In this document: positions 34,887 through 44,442 of the stretch, piece after piece
How the letters are laid out: every line of letters starts with the position of its first letter
How positions within the stretch are numbered: position 1 is the stretch's first letter
DNA from: Enterococcus_D entomosocium
Lineage (GTDB): Bacteria; Bacillota; Bacilli; Lactobacillales; Enterococcaceae
DNA: 64,000 bases
Reading direction: 5' to 3' (one strand)
NCBI RefSeq assembly: GCF_030441895.1
Contig: NZ_JARJAS010000003.1
Translations under genes and position numbers: made by a program
Notes under the pieces: generated by a model
The model's input: the letters and a program-made list of their open reading frames with translations, nothing else
Told to the model about the DNA's origin: nothing
The model's database searches: none

Positions 34887-35649
34887 TCTTTATTTTACAG
34901 CCTTAAAAAGTTTAGCGGCCAAAGAGACCAACCGCTATTTAAGGATTTGGGTGCAGACCCTCGTCCCACCCGTCATCACTACTTCCTTATACTTCATTAT
35001 CTTTGGGAAAATGATCGGCAGCCGCATCGGCGAAATGGGCGGCTTTTCTTATATGGAATTTATCGTTCCCGGGCTGATCATGATGTCGACGATCACCAGC
35101 TCTTACTCCAATGTGTCTTCTTCCTTCTTTTCACAGAAGTTTCAAAAAAACATTGAGGAACTCTTAGTGGCGCCGGTTCCTACTCACGTCATTATTTGGG
35201 GCTTTGTCTTTGGCGGACTTGGCCGTAGTATCTTGGTGGGCACATTGGTGACCATCATTTCCCTTTTCTTCGTGCCATTACATGTGTATTCTTGGGTCAT
35301 CGTTGTCTTAACCCTTGTCATGACCGCCATCTTATTTTCATTAGCAGGGTTGCTAAATGGGATCTTCGCCCAATCCTTTGACGATGTTTCCATCGTGCCA
35401 ACCTTTGTTTTACAACCATTGACCTATCTTGGAGGCGTCTTTTACTCCATCAGCATGCTGCCGCCGATTTGGCAAACGATCTCCAAAGTCAACCCGATCG
35501 TGTATATGATCTCTGGTTTCCGCTACGGCTTTTTAGGCACCATCGATGTCCCAATTTTCCTATCCATCGGTATTTTGGTCTTGTTCATTGTTGTCTTATA
35601 CAGCGTATGCTGGTACTTGATCCAAAAAGGCCGCGGGCTGCGTAGTTAA
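34879..35649 (+). CDS. ABC-2 type exporter, permease
   Basis: 256 residues, six membrane helices. The ABC-2 signature region FVLQPLTYLGGVFYSISMLPP and QTISKVNPIVYMISGFRYGF matches YadH-like permeases. It overlaps the ATPase gene and forms a two-gene exporter. Cargo not inferable from context. Confidence 0.9.
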   Translation: MFSLYFTALKSLAAKETNRYLRIWVQTLVPPVITTSLYFIIFGKMIGSRIGEMGGFSYMEFIVPGLIMMSTITSSYSNVSSSFFSQKFQKNIEELLVAPVPTHVIIWGFVFGGLGRSILVGTLVTIISLFFVPLHVYSWVIVVLTLVMTAILFSLAGLLNGIFAQSFDDVSIVPTFVLQPLTYLGGVFYSISMLPPIWQTISKVNPIVYMISGFRYGFLGTIDVPIFLSIGILVLFIVVLYSVCWYLIQKGRGLRS

Positions 35650-35657
35650 TTGCAATA

Positions 35658-35697
35658 AAAAAAAGATGAACTTCATTAATGAAGCTCATCTTTTTTC
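35658..35697. terminator. Bidirectional terminator
   Basis: AAAAGATGAACTTCATTAATGAAGCTCATCTTTT: near-perfect stem flanked by A- and T-runs between convergent genes. Confidence 0.85.
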
Positions 35698-35702
35698 TTT
35701 TA

Positions 35703-37532
35703 TTAGGCATTCAAAACGACTTTTTCCAGCAATGCACCGGCTTGGTGTCTGCCTTCTAAATCAGTACTTCCAGAAAATTGCTGCACGCGATCCATGTTGG
35801 TGATCAAAACGATCACCATGGTTTCTTTGCCTTGCTGCTTGATATAAGGTAGATCCATTTGTGCCAGTTTGGTTTGCGGAGTGACTTGCTCCCCAGCTTT
35901 GACAAAGACATCAAAGCCTTGCCCGCCAAGTGAGACTGTATCGATCCCCATATGCACAAGAACTTCAACGCCGTTTTGGGTTTTGATCCCGACGGCATGT
36001 TTTGAAGGGAACACAGTGGTGACTTCGCCACTGACCGGTGCAAAGATTTGCCCATCTTGTGACTCGATGGCATAGCCTTCTCCCATCATTTTCGTTGAAA
36101 AAACTTCATCTGGTACATCTTCTAATGGGACATATTCTCCATGGGTCACGGCATGCAGATCCACTTCGTTGGTGTAACGATCGCCTTCGGCTGCTTGATT
36201 TGGTACCAAGAACCAGCTCATTGCAAAGGATAAGCCGATTGCCAAGATGATCCCTAAAACAGCATAGATAAAGTATTCCCCAATATAGGCTGGCAAACTA
36301 AAGATACTTGAAAGAATATATCCATAAATCCGAACACCGAAGAAACTGATGAAGGCAGACGCCACAGAACTACCAACTGTTGCTGCGATAAAGGCTTTTT
36401 TATACTTCGACAAAATCCCGAATAACGCAGGTTCTGTGATCCCTAACAAGCCCGAAACAGCCGAAGATAGAATGATCGATTTTTCTTCTTTGGTTTTGAC
36501 TTTGAAATAAATAGCTGCTGTTGCGCCGGTGATTGCCATATTTGCCATAAACATCATTGGCATCAACATGTCATACCCTTGATTGGCGAAGTTTTGCAAA
36601 GCGATCGGGGTCATGGCATGATGCAGACCCGTGAAGATTGCGATTGGACGAATCGCCCCTACCACAATTCCTGCTAAGACAGGCGAGATAGTGAATAACC
36701 CAGCCACGCCAGCAGCCAGTAAGTTTCCTAGATGGATACTGATTGGGCCAATGACCGTTAATGTCAAGATACCAGCGACAAACAACGAAATCGTCGGTGT
36801 AAACACGGTACGCAGCACTTGTGGTAAGAGTTTATCGACCCAACGGTAAATATAGCTAAGCGCTAGCACGGCAAAGATAATGGGAATCACTGTCCCTGCA
36901 TAGTTAAAGACGGGTACTGGCAGTACGCCGAACAAACGAAAGGCGGAAATGCTTCCTTCGGCTACCGCATTGGTCATCGTTGGAAATTGCAGCGTTGCCG
37001 CGATTGCGATCGCTAAATATTGATTGGTTTTAAAAATCCGAGCGGCTGAGGCAGCAACAAAAAATGGCAAGAATGTAAATACGCCGCTCGCGATCATGTC
37101 GATCACTAAATAGGTGTCTGTTTGATTAGAGATGACATTCAAAGCCACCAATCCAGCCATTAATCCTTTGATCATTCCTGCGCCAGCGATAGCTGGAACG
37201 ATCGGACCAAAAACGCCAGAAACGGTATCCATAAATAAGGAAACGGCTCCTTTTTTCTCTGATGTTTCCCCTTGGTTCGCTTCATCAAGACCTAATTCTT
37301 TGGCTAAAGGTGCATAATAATCAGCAACATCCGTTCCTATCACTACTTGCAGCTGATTGCTTTGATATTTTGTTCCTACGACTTTGGGTGTTTTTTCTAA
37401 CGCCGCATAGTCGACTTTTTTCTCATCCTTTAAATCAAAACGCAAGCGAGTCATACAGTGCCATGCATTGTTGATATTGTCTGATCCGCCAACATCTTTA
37501 ATGATCTGTTTTACGATGTCTTCTTTGGTCAT
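35703..37532 (-). CDS. PTS EIIBCA permease of the beta-glucoside/sucrose family
   Basis: 609 residues. EIIB at the N-terminus with phospho-Cys26 in WHCMTRLRF, EIIC (residues ~100-450, about ten helices, with GLHHAMTPIALQNF and LLGITEPALFGI), and C-terminal EIIA with the phospho-His in EVLVHMGIDTV. It imports and phosphorylates a sugar or sugar acid. Start is the ATG at 37532 preceded by AGGGGG; a longer reading frame upstream is not supported. Divergent from a mannonate-dehydratase-like gene with shared operator-like repeats, so substrate may relate to that pathway, but this is inference. Confidence 0.9.
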   Translation of the reverse strand: MTKEDIVKQIIKDVGGSDNINNAWHCMTRLRFDLKDEKKVDYAALEKTPKVVGTKYQSNQLQVVIGTDVADYYAPLAKELGLDEANQGETSEKKGAVSLFMDTVSGVFGPIVPAIAGAGMIKGLMAGLVALNVISNQTDTYLVIDMIASGVFTFLPFFVAASAARIFKTNQYLAIAIAATLQFPTMTNAVAEGSISAFRLFGVLPVPVFNYAGTVIPIIFAVLALSYIYRWVDKLLPQVLRTVFTPTISLFVAGILTLTVIGPISIHLGNLLAAGVAGLFTISPVLAGIVVGAIRPIAIFTGLHHAMTPIALQNFANQGYDMLMPMMFMANMAITGATAAIYFKVKTKEEKSIILSSAVSGLLGITEPALFGILSKYKKAFIAATVGSSVASAFISFFGVRIYGYILSSIFSLPAYIGEYFIYAVLGIILAIGLSFAMSWFLVPNQAAEGDRYTNEVDLHAVTHGEYVPLEDVPDEVFSTKMMGEGYAIESQDGQIFAPVSGEVTTVFPSKHAVGIKTQNGVEVLVHMGIDTVSLGGQGFDVFVKAGEQVTPQTKLAQMDLPYIKQQGKETMVIVLITNMDRVQQFSGSTDLEGRHQAGALLEKVVLNA

Positions 37533-37636
37533 CTTTTTTTCCCCCTGTTGTTTGCTAACGGTCCTGATCCTTTTGACGGGCGCCCTTTCAGGTGTTTCCG
37601 TTTTCACACACATAGTAGCATGCTCACACAGACTTG

Positions 37637-37725
37637 TAAAACCAGTCCTTTTTTGATAAAACCAGAATAAAAACGCTATATATCAACGTTTTATTATAAA
37701 ATAGGCAAAAATTGGACTGGTTTTA
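37637..37725. promoter_or_regulatory. Repeated operator-like half-sites in the divergent PTS/dehydratase promoter
   Basis: TAAAACCAG occurs at 37637 and 37657 (20 bases apart, same face of the helix) and inverted as ACTGGTTTTA at 37716. This suggests a regulator, perhaps the GntR protein at 39116, controlling both divergent genes. Confidence 0.45.
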
Positions 37726-37755
37726 TGGTGTATATCCAGTTTTTATTAGACCAAA

Positions 37756-37784
37756 TTGACAGCGGTTGCCAAGCATGTTTCAAT
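37756..37784 (+). promoter_or_regulatory. Promoter of the dehydratase-like gene
   Basis: -35 TTGACA, 17-base spacer, -10 TTCAAT, about 40 bases before the ATG. The partly symmetric TTGACAGCGGTTGCCAA overlapping the -35 weakly resembles a CcpA cre site (at least two mismatches). Confidence 0.4.
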
Positions 37785-37822
37785 GGCTATAGCAACTAGA
37801 GACAAAAATTGGAGTGAATGAA

Positions 37823-39022
37823 ATGACACCAACGATCATCACCGACGTCAAAGCCTTTGCGATCAAACCTGATCGTCATAACCTTGTTGTCGTTAAAGTA
37901 GAAACGAACAAAGGCGTATCTGGGTTAGGTTGCGCAACCTTCCAGTTTCGCCCACTAGCCGTAAAAACCGTCGTTGACGAGTATTTACGCCCCCTCTTAC
38001 TTGGCCGCGATGCCAATCAAATCGAAGATCTTTGGCAAGTGATGAATGTCAATTCTTACTGGCGGAATGGTCCGATCACCAACAATGCCATCTCAGGAGT
38101 CGACATGGCTTTGTGGGACATCAAGGGACAATTAGCCGATATGCCATTGTATCAACTGTTAGGTGGAAAAGCGCGTACGGCGATTCCCGCCTATACCCAT
38201 GCCGTGGCAGACAATCTCGAAGACCTTTATCAAGAAATCGATCGCTTCTTGGCTGAGGGGTATCGCTATATCCGTTGCCAATTAGGCTTTTATGGTGGAA
38301 ACCCTAGCCAACTGCAAACACCCGATCAGCCCATCGCTGGTTCCTATTTTGATCAAACAGACTACATGGACACAACACTGAAAATGTTTGCTGCGATCCA
38401 AGAACGATACGGCAATCAATTTCAAATGCTGCATGACGTGCATGAACGGCTGCATCCAAACCAAGCGATTCAATTTGCAAAAGCCGCTGAACCTTTTAAT
38501 CTCTTTTTCCTAGAAGATATTTTGCCGCCGGATCAAAACAAGTGGTTGCAGCAACTCCGCAGCCAGTCGGCGACCCCGATCGCGACCGGCGAATTGTTCA
38601 ATAATCCGATGGAATGGCAAGAGCTAGTCAAAAATCAACAGATCGACTTTATGCGTGCCCATGTCTCACAAATCGGTGGGATCACGCCAGCATTGAAATT
38701 GGCTCACTTCTGCGATGCGATGGGCATTCGGATCGCTTGGCACACGCCGTCTGATATCAGCCCTGTCGGCTTAGCCGTCAACACCCATCTAAATATCCAT
38801 CTGCACAATGCCGCGATCCAAGAAATGATTGCGATCCCAGCAAATACCCAGTCGGTCTTTGGTGGCAGTCCACAACCTGAAAACGGCTATTTTTATCCGA
38901 TCGAGAAAAGCGGGATCGGGATCACGTTTGATGAAGCAGCTGCTGCGGAATTTCCCGTGGTTTACCGTCCACATGAATGGACCCAGAGCCGTACACCAGA
39001 CGGCACATTGATCACTCCTTAA
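37823..39022 (+). CDS. Enolase-superfamily mannonate/gluconate dehydratase-like protein (RspA/ManD group)
   Basis: 399 residues. Enolase-superfamily barrel with metal ligands in QMLHDVHERL (Asp), FFLEDILPP (Glu) and ATGELFNNP (Glu), and the ManD-type ending HVSQIGGIT and WHTPSDISPVG. ManD/RspA proteins dehydrate D-mannonate or D-gluconate, often slowly. Its neighbours (uxuA, uxuB, uxaC) fit sugar-acid catabolism. ATG at 37823 follows TTGGAG by eight bases. UxuA, an unrelated enzyme for the same reaction, is nearby, so this one may act on a different acid. Confidence 0.85.
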   Translation: MTPTIITDVKAFAIKPDRHNLVVVKVETNKGVSGLGCATFQFRPLAVKTVVDEYLRPLLLGRDANQIEDLWQVMNVNSYWRNGPITNNAISGVDMALWDIKGQLADMPLYQLLGGKARTAIPAYTHAVADNLEDLYQEIDRFLAEGYRYIRCQLGFYGGNPSQLQTPDQPIAGSYFDQTDYMDTTLKMFAAIQERYGNQFQMLHDVHERLHPNQAIQFAKAAEPFNLFFLEDILPPDQNKWLQQLRSQSATPIATGELFNNPMEWQELVKNQQIDFMRAHVSQIGGITPALKLAHFCDAMGIRIAWHTPSDISPVGLAVNTHLNIHLHNAAIQEMIAIPANTQSVFGGSPQPENGYFYPIEKSGIGITFDEAAAAEFPVVYRPHEWTQSRTPDGTLITP

Positions 39023-39030
39023 ACACAACA

Positions 39031-39068
39031 AAAGACATCCCCTGTCCAACCGACAGGGGATGTCTTTG
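39031..39068. terminator. Bidirectional terminator
   Basis: AAAGACATCCCCTGTC-CAACC-GACAGGGGATGTCTTT, a 16-pair stem with T-rich flank. Confidence 0.88.
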
Positions 39069-39115
39069 TTCTTTCTGGGTAAAAAAGACGCAACTGGCAA
39101 ATTTGCTTTTCCAAA

Positions 39116-39823
39116 TCAATCGATGCGTGAGCGATGGATCTCGCGGTCAAAGGGACGGATGTAGGTCACGGCATAATCAATGGCAACGATATTGCTGAAC
39201 TCATACACGCGGCCGTCTTCTAAAATCGCCCGATTGCTGATCTGCATTGCCGGCGTCCCCCGTTTGCACAATAAAATGCCCGACTGCGCAGTCGATGTGG
39301 TGATGGGGGTATAGCTGGTGATGTAGTGGGAAATGCGGTACCCGCAGCTTTCGACATAGCGTTGGATCGAGTGCTCCACGATTTCTTGTGTCAATTCGGG
39401 AAATAGGCTGACAGGCAATTTAGAGGTTTCCAGCTGTTCGATTTTGTAATTAACGATCCGCACTCGTTCAAAGGTCCAGACCTCCTCGTCTGGGCCTATT
39501 TGGAAAATCTGCTGTTCATCCAACGTTGCTGCCGCCTTATTCAAGGAAATCATTTTGGAATGGATTCGGTCATAAGGGGTACGGGTCAAGGAATTAAAGA
39601 TCATTGGATTTTTGACCCATTTTTCATGGATAAAAATCCCTGAACCTTGAACTACTTTGACGATCCCGATCTCTTCAAGGTTTTTGATTGCTTGCTGGAT
39701 CGTAAACCGCGAAACGCCATAGGTTTGCGCAAGGGTTCTTTGGTTGGGTAATTTGCCGGCAGAAAATTCTTCCTGATAGATTTTACTCAACAGATCTTGC
39801 ACGATAAATTCACGTTTTTTCAT
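39116..39823 (-). CDS. GntR-family regulator (UTRA/HutC type)
   Basis: 235 residues. N-terminal wHTH (KLPNQRTLAQTYGVSRFTIQQAIKNL) and a C-terminal UTRA ligand domain (residues ~90-230, SKLPVSLFPELT, YITSYTPITT, AIDYAVTYIRPFDREI). HutC-type regulators bind sugar phosphates or small acids. ATG at 39823 has GAAGGAG five bases before it and overlaps the stop of the preceding gene (ATGA). It likely controls the PTS and dehydratase genes next to it. Confidence 0.85.
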   Translation of the reverse strand: MKKREFIVQDLLSKIYQEEFSAGKLPNQRTLAQTYGVSRFTIQQAIKNLEEIGIVKVVQGSGIFIHEKWVKNPMIFNSLTRTPYDRIHSKMISLNKAAATLDEQQIFQIGPDEEVWTFERVRIVNYKIEQLETSKLPVSLFPELTQEIVEHSIQRYVESCGYRISHYITSYTPITTSTAQSGILLCKRGTPAMQISNRAILEDGRVYEFSNIVAIDYAVTYIRPFDREIHRSRID

Positions 39824-40146
39824 AATGGCTCCTTCATTTGAGCGGGAGCGATCTCGCTCATGGACCAACTGCAAGCCTTCATATCGATACGACCACTGGC
39901 TTTGAAGACCACCCCTTCATCGACGAGTGCTGCTTTTCGCACATTGGCGGTGGGACCAACTAAGACGCCATCTGCCCGCACGACTCGATGGGCAGGGACA
40001 TCCTGAGGGCTCAAGCGCATCGCTCGACCGACTGCTCGCGCGCCGTTGATTTGTCCCAATTTCCACGCAATCTGACTATAGGAGACGACTTTACCAAAAG
40101 GGATCTGCCGCGCCAGCGCATAGACTTCTTCATAGAATGGATTCAT
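39820..40146 (-). CDS. Alkyltransferase-like protein (MGMT DNA-binding domain without catalytic Cys)
   Basis: 108 residues. The domain matches the C-terminal MGMT fold (VYALARQIPFGKVVSYSQIAW, GARAVGRAMRLSP), but the catalytic PCHRV motif reads PAHRVV, so no alkyl transfer is possible. Such ATL proteins bind O6-alkylguanine and flag it for nucleotide-excision repair. It is fused translationally to the GntR gene (four-base overlap), an odd partner. AAGGAG precedes the ATG at 40146. Confidence 0.8.
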   Translation of the reverse strand: MNPFYEEVYALARQIPFGKVVSYSQIAWKLGQINGARAVGRAMRLSPQDVPAHRVVRADGVLVGPTANVRKAALVDEGVVFKASGRIDMKACSWSMSEIAPAQMKEPL

Positions 40147-40241
40147 ACTACTCGCTCCTTCTTTGATTCTTTCTATCATAGTACTGGATTCCCTGCCAAT
40201 AGTAAATGAACAGACGCAACTTTAGCAATAGCCATCCAAAC

Positions 40242-40280
40242 ACTCGATTCCTTCTCTAGCAAGCCAAGAACGAATCGAGT
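40242..40280. repeat. 9-bp inverted repeat downstream of uxaC
   Basis: ACTCGATTC (40242-40250) and GAATCGAGT (40272-40280) with a 21-base loop. No U-run, so a weak or factor-assisted terminator at most. Confidence 0.5.
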
Positions 40281-40285
40281 AGTCA

Positions 40286-41674
40286 TTAGTTTGGAAAATC
40301 AAAGTAGGTTTTCGCATTGTGATAGGAGATGTCTGCGACGATCTGCCCTAAATACATTTCATCTGCTGGCAGTTGTCCGTCTTCCACCCATTCACTGATC
40401 ACCTGACACAAAATCCGCCGGAAATACTCGTGGCGTGGGTAAGACAAAAAGCTGCGAGAATCCGTCAGCATGCCGACGAAGTTTCCGAGAATCCCGCCTT
40501 CTGCTAGGGTCGTCAACTGATATCGCATACCAGAATACGTATCATTGAACCACCAAGCAGAGCCTAATTGCAGCTTGCCTTTGCTCTCTTCTTGGAACGC
40601 CCCCATCAGCGCAGTCAACACTGGATAATCTTTGGGGTTCAGTGAATACAAAATCGTCTTCGGCAATAAGCTTTCCGCCTGAAGCTGCGCCAATGTCCGA
40701 CTCAAGCCGCTCGCTAGACGATCGTCCCCCATCGCATCACCGCCGCTATCAGGTCCTAGTTGTTGGAAAAGTTTTTGACTGTTGTTGCGAGTCGCCATCA
40801 GATGCAATTGCGCGGTCCAGCCTTGCTTCGCGTATTGGCGCATCAAGTCAATCAGCAAGCCGGTTTGAAACTGTCTGATTTCTTCATTAGTCAGTGTCCC
40901 AGTGGTCAAACGCTTCTGAAAAATCGCTTCAAGTGCAGCGGTATCGTAGGCTTCCTCTCCAAGACGTGATAGACTGTGATCTGCTAAACGACAGCCCCGT
41001 TGCTGGAAGTAAAAAATACGTACGGCCAATGCTTCAACCAGCGTTTGATAGCTAGTGATTTCTTTGTTCGCAGCTGCAGCCAATTGCTTAAGGTATGCTG
41101 GAAATTCTGGATTCTGCAGATTGATTGCTTTGTCAGGACGAAAGGTAGGATACACGGCAAAGGATTCTTCTGCCAACTTTTGATGATATGTCAACGAATC
41201 AATGGGATCATCCGTCGTACAGATTACCTCAACGGCCATCTTTTTGATCAGTTCTCGTGGTGAAAATTCCTTCGTCTGCAGCTGTTGATTGACTTTTTCC
41301 CAAATGCTTGCTGCATTGGCTAGTGTCAACCGCTCATCAATACCAAAGATTCGCTTCAATTCCAAATTGGTCCAGACATATGATGGATTGCCAATGCAAG
41401 CCTCCAAGGTCTGCGCCCAAGCACAGAATTTTTCGTAGTCATCAGCATCGCCAGTGATCAAAGATTCTGCAACACCATTGGCACGCATCAAGCGCCATTT
41501 GTAATGGTCCCCCGCCAGCCACGCTTGGGTGAGATTGGTGAAGTTTTGGTTTTCGAAAATCTCTTTCGGCTCTAAATGGCAATGGTAATCAATGATCGGC
41601 TGCTTTTTTGCATACTCATGGTACAACTGTTTGGCAAAGCTGTTTTTCAAAATAAAATCGTCAGTTAAAAACAT
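40286..41674 (-). CDS. uxaC: Glucuronate isomerase (UxaC)
   Basis: 462 residues. Metal-binding IIDYHCHLEPKEI at residue ~28, CTTDDP, and SAWWFNDTYSGM plus GMLTDSRSFLSYPRHEYFRR match uronate isomerases of the amidohydrolase superfamily. It converts D-glucuronate to fructuronate and galacturonate to tagaturonate. AAAAGGAG precedes the ATG. Third gene of uxuB-uxuA-uxaC. Confidence 0.95.
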   Translation of the reverse strand: MFLTDDFILKNSFAKQLYHEYAKKQPIIDYHCHLEPKEIFENQNFTNLTQAWLAGDHYKWRLMRANGVAESLITGDADDYEKFCAWAQTLEACIGNPSYVWTNLELKRIFGIDERLTLANAASIWEKVNQQLQTKEFSPRELIKKMAVEVICTTDDPIDSLTYHQKLAEESFAVYPTFRPDKAINLQNPEFPAYLKQLAAAANKEITSYQTLVEALAVRIFYFQQRGCRLADHSLSRLGEEAYDTAALEAIFQKRLTTGTLTNEEIRQFQTGLLIDLMRQYAKQGWTAQLHLMATRNNSQKLFQQLGPDSGGDAMGDDRLASGLSRTLAQLQAESLLPKTILYSLNPKDYPVLTALMGAFQEESKGKLQLGSAWWFNDTYSGMRYQLTTLAEGGILGNFVGMLTDSRSFLSYPRHEYFRRILCQVISEWVEDGQLPADEMYLGQIVADISYHNAKTYFDFPN

Positions 41675-41690
41675 TTCTTCGCTCCTTTTC

Positions 41691-42767
41691 TTAACGCCCC
41701 ACGCTCTTGTCGATGGCTTCCCACAACCCTAATAAGTAGGAAGCGCCGATCGCCCGATCATACAAGCCATAGCCTGGACGTCCCGTTTCTCCCCAGATCA
41801 TTCGCCCATGATCTGGTCGAATGTAGCCGTCAAAGCCATTTTTGTACATCGCTTCTAGGATCTGATACATGTCTAATGAGCCTTCAGATGAGAGATGCGG
41901 TGCTTCATAAAAGTCTTTGTCATTGCCCAAGTATTGAATGTTACGAACATGGGCAAAAGGAATCCGATCCCGGCGACAAAACTCAGCCAAAATCTCATAG
42001 ACATTATTGGCTGGGTCTTCGGCGATACTGCCAGTACAAAGTGTGATACCATTTGACGGACTGTCTACCACGTTGCAGACCCAATCCAAATCATCGCGGT
42101 TTTTAACGATACGAGGCAGACCAAAAATCGAATAGGGAGGATCATCTGGATGAACAGCCATCTTGATGCCGACCTCTTCACAGGTGGGAATGATGGCTTT
42201 TAGGAAATAAGCAAAGTTTTCTCTTAATTTGTCATCATCGACATCCTTATACGCAGCAAACAATTCTTTGACATGTGCCAAACGTTCTGGTTCCCAGCCT
42301 GGCAAGGTATAGCCAGAGCTTGACTCCTCAACTTCTTTGACGATCTCTTCTGGGTCTTTGTCGATCCCTGCTTTTTCAAATGCCATCGTAGAAGAACCGT
42401 CGGCTAAGCGATAATCGAGATCCGTTTTGATCCAATCGAAAATCGGCATAAAATTATAGCAGATCACTTCGACCCCATATGCTGCCAAATTACGAATCGT
42501 TTTTTTGTAGTTTTCGATATACAGGTCTCTCGAAGGCAAGCCAATCTTGATGTCATCATGAATATTGACGCTTTCGATCACCTTCAGGGAAAGGCCAACT
42601 GCTTCGACTTCTTCCACGAGCGCCTTGATCCGTTCTTTCGGCCAAACTGCCCCAGCAGGCAAATCAAAGAGTGTGCCGACGATGCCTTTCATTCCAGGAA
42701 TTTGACGGATATCTGCTAACTTGATTTTATCGTAGTCTTTTCCATACCAACGAAATGTCATTTCCAT
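41691..42767 (-). CDS. uxuA: Mannonate dehydratase (UxuA)
   Basis: 358 residues. TFRWYGKDYDKIKLADIRQIP, KMAVHPDDPPYSIFGLPRIV, LCTGSI and FAHVRNIQ hold the manganese-binding residues; IRPDHGRMIWGE closes the barrel. It dehydrates D-mannonate to 2-keto-3-deoxygluconate. It follows uxuB by three bases. Confidence 0.95.
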   Translation of the reverse strand: MEMTFRWYGKDYDKIKLADIRQIPGMKGIVGTLFDLPAGAVWPKERIKALVEEVEAVGLSLKVIESVNIHDDIKIGLPSRDLYIENYKKTIRNLAAYGVEVICYNFMPIFDWIKTDLDYRLADGSSTMAFEKAGIDKDPEEIVKEVEESSSGYTLPGWEPERLAHVKELFAAYKDVDDDKLRENFAYFLKAIIPTCEEVGIKMAVHPDDPPYSIFGLPRIVKNRDDLDWVCNVVDSPSNGITLCTGSIAEDPANNVYEILAEFCRRDRIPFAHVRNIQYLGNDKDFYEAPHLSSEGSLDMYQILEAMYKNGFDGYIRPDHGRMIWGETGRPGYGLYDRAIGASYLLGLWEAIDKSVGR

Positions 42768-42770
42768 TTT

Positions 42771-44366
42771 TTATTCGATCCCTTCTACTGTTTCATGTAA
42801 TGTTTTACGGACTGCGCCGGTTCCTGCCAGCATCTTAGCGAACAAGTGACCCACCTTTTCAGCGATTCCTGCTTGATAAAGATCCAAACCAAAAATCTGC
42901 GGATTTGCTAAGATTGGTCGAATGATCCCTTGAACATCGGCGGCTGTCCCTAACTGACACTCACGTAAAATCTCTTGTAATTCTGCTAAGAGGGGATCAG
43001 GACTTGGGCCAAATGGATGGCCTTCATCATCGATCGCTAATAGATAACGCAACCAGCCTGCAATCGCTAAGGGAATGAAAGTCAGCTCAGAAGCCGAGCC
43101 TTCTTTCTCCACATACTTTTTGATGGTTTCGCCAAAACGGATGGCGATTTTCTGTGAGGTATCTGCGGCGATCCGCTGTGGAGTGTCAGGAATCAGGGGA
43201 TTCGGTAAACGAAGGCCCACCACCTCATCGATAAATTTCTTTGGCTGAATGATCTCAGGATCTTCCACTACCGGCAAGCCTTCACGATAGCCGATTCCTT
43301 TGATCAAAGCAACAATATCTGGATCGGTCATTTCCGCAGCAATAGATGTATAACCGAGTAAACAGCCGAACAAACTCATTGCGGTATGCAGTGGATTCAA
43401 ACAAGTTGTGACTTTCATACTATCGGTTTTGTCGACGATCTCTCGACTCGTCAAGATCACCCCCGCTTTATCCAAATTCGGGCGACCATTTGGAAAATCA
43501 TCTTCAATCACCAAGTAATGAGTCGCCTCTGTGTTAGCAAACGGAGCGATATTCGTTCCTTTATCGGTATGTGTAACTGGCAACTGCTGAATGCCAGCTG
43601 CTGCTAATTCCTCTGCAACTGCTGTCGAAGGATTTGGCGTGATCCGATCGATCATTGACCACGGAAACGTCACCTGCGCGTTGTTTTCTAAGTATCGGAC
43701 AAACGCTTCTGAAACATGCCCCAGCTTTTGCCATTCTTTTGCGATGGTGACAATCGCCATTTGGAAACGGAGCCCATTTTGCGAAAAATTATCGGTGGAA
43801 ACCATAGCGATCGGAAGTGCCCCTGATTGAAAACGATCCCATAAAAAGCTAGCCAAAATGCTCATTGTATGGTTGACCTGATGGGGACCCGCAGCGAGAT
43901 CCGCTTGTACGACAGGTAAAAATTTCCCCTGACTGTCTTTTAAGCCATAGCCTTTTTCTGTGATCGTTACGGTAACCAACTGTAGTGACGGCTCCTGAAA
44001 TACTTTGCGTATTTGCTCATAACTCGCAGCACGGGAAGGATGGCAATAATAACTAGCCGCCGTTGACTGGAGCAATTTTTTCTCCAACCGTCCCCCTTCA
44101 TGCATGACCACTTCTAAAATATCATTCTCGTAAGGGGCATATACTTGATCAATCACCTGTTCATCAAAGGTTTCACAAACTACGATTCCTTTTGTCAGCG
44201 CTTGTTGATCGATCAACGTTTGGGCTACTTCTGCGTGAAATGCCCGATACAAATTTCCCCCACCAAAGTGTAACCATTGAAACTGAGTATCTGATTGATC
44301 CGTCACTTCTTTGGGAACGATCGGCATCGTAACTCCTGCCTGCTTCAAGGCAGCAAAATCAAACAT
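42771..44366 (-). CDS. uxuB: Fructuronate reductase / mannonate oxidoreductase (UxuB)
   Basis: 531 residues of the mannitol-dehydrogenase family. N-terminal NAD-binding (WLHFGGGNLYRAFHAEV), AMVSTDNFSQNG, the catalytic-lysine region (DSMKVTTCLNPLHTAMSLFG). It reduces D-fructuronate to D-mannonate; tagaturonate is an alternative substrate for relatives. GGAGG precedes the ATG. First gene of the operon, divergent from its likely regulator. Confidence 0.92.
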   Translation of the reverse strand: MFDFAALKQAGVTMPIVPKEVTDQSDTQFQWLHFGGGNLYRAFHAEVAQTLIDQQALTKGIVVCETFDEQVIDQVYAPYENDILEVVMHEGGRLEKKLLQSTAASYYCHPSRAASYEQIRKVFQEPSLQLVTVTITEKGYGLKDSQGKFLPVVQADLAAGPHQVNHTMSILASFLWDRFQSGALPIAMVSTDNFSQNGLRFQMAIVTIAKEWQKLGHVSEAFVRYLENNAQVTFPWSMIDRITPNPSTAVAEELAAAGIQQLPVTHTDKGTNIAPFANTEATHYLVIEDDFPNGRPNLDKAGVILTSREIVDKTDSMKVTTCLNPLHTAMSLFGCLLGYTSIAAEMTDPDIVALIKGIGYREGLPVVEDPEIIQPKKFIDEVVGLRLPNPLIPDTPQRIAADTSQKIAIRFGETIKKYVEKEGSASELTFIPLAIAGWLRYLLAIDDEGHPFGPSPDPLLAELQEILRECQLGTAADVQGIIRPILANPQIFGLDLYQAGIAEKVGHLFAKMLAGTGAVRKTLHETVEGIE

Positions 44367-44413
44367 CCTACTTCCTCCTTTTTCTTAAAACTGATATATT
44401 AGTATTCTAGTTC

Positions 44414-44442
44414 ATTCTATACTGAATTGCAAGCCTTTACAA
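44414..44442 (-). promoter_or_regulatory. Promoter of uxuB-uxuA-uxaC
   Basis: Minus strand -35 TTGTAA, 17-base spacer, -10 TAGAAT. TATACTAGT-like and TATTAGTAT-like sequences flank it (44390-44480) and are candidate sites for the divergent GntR regulator. Confidence 0.5.
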
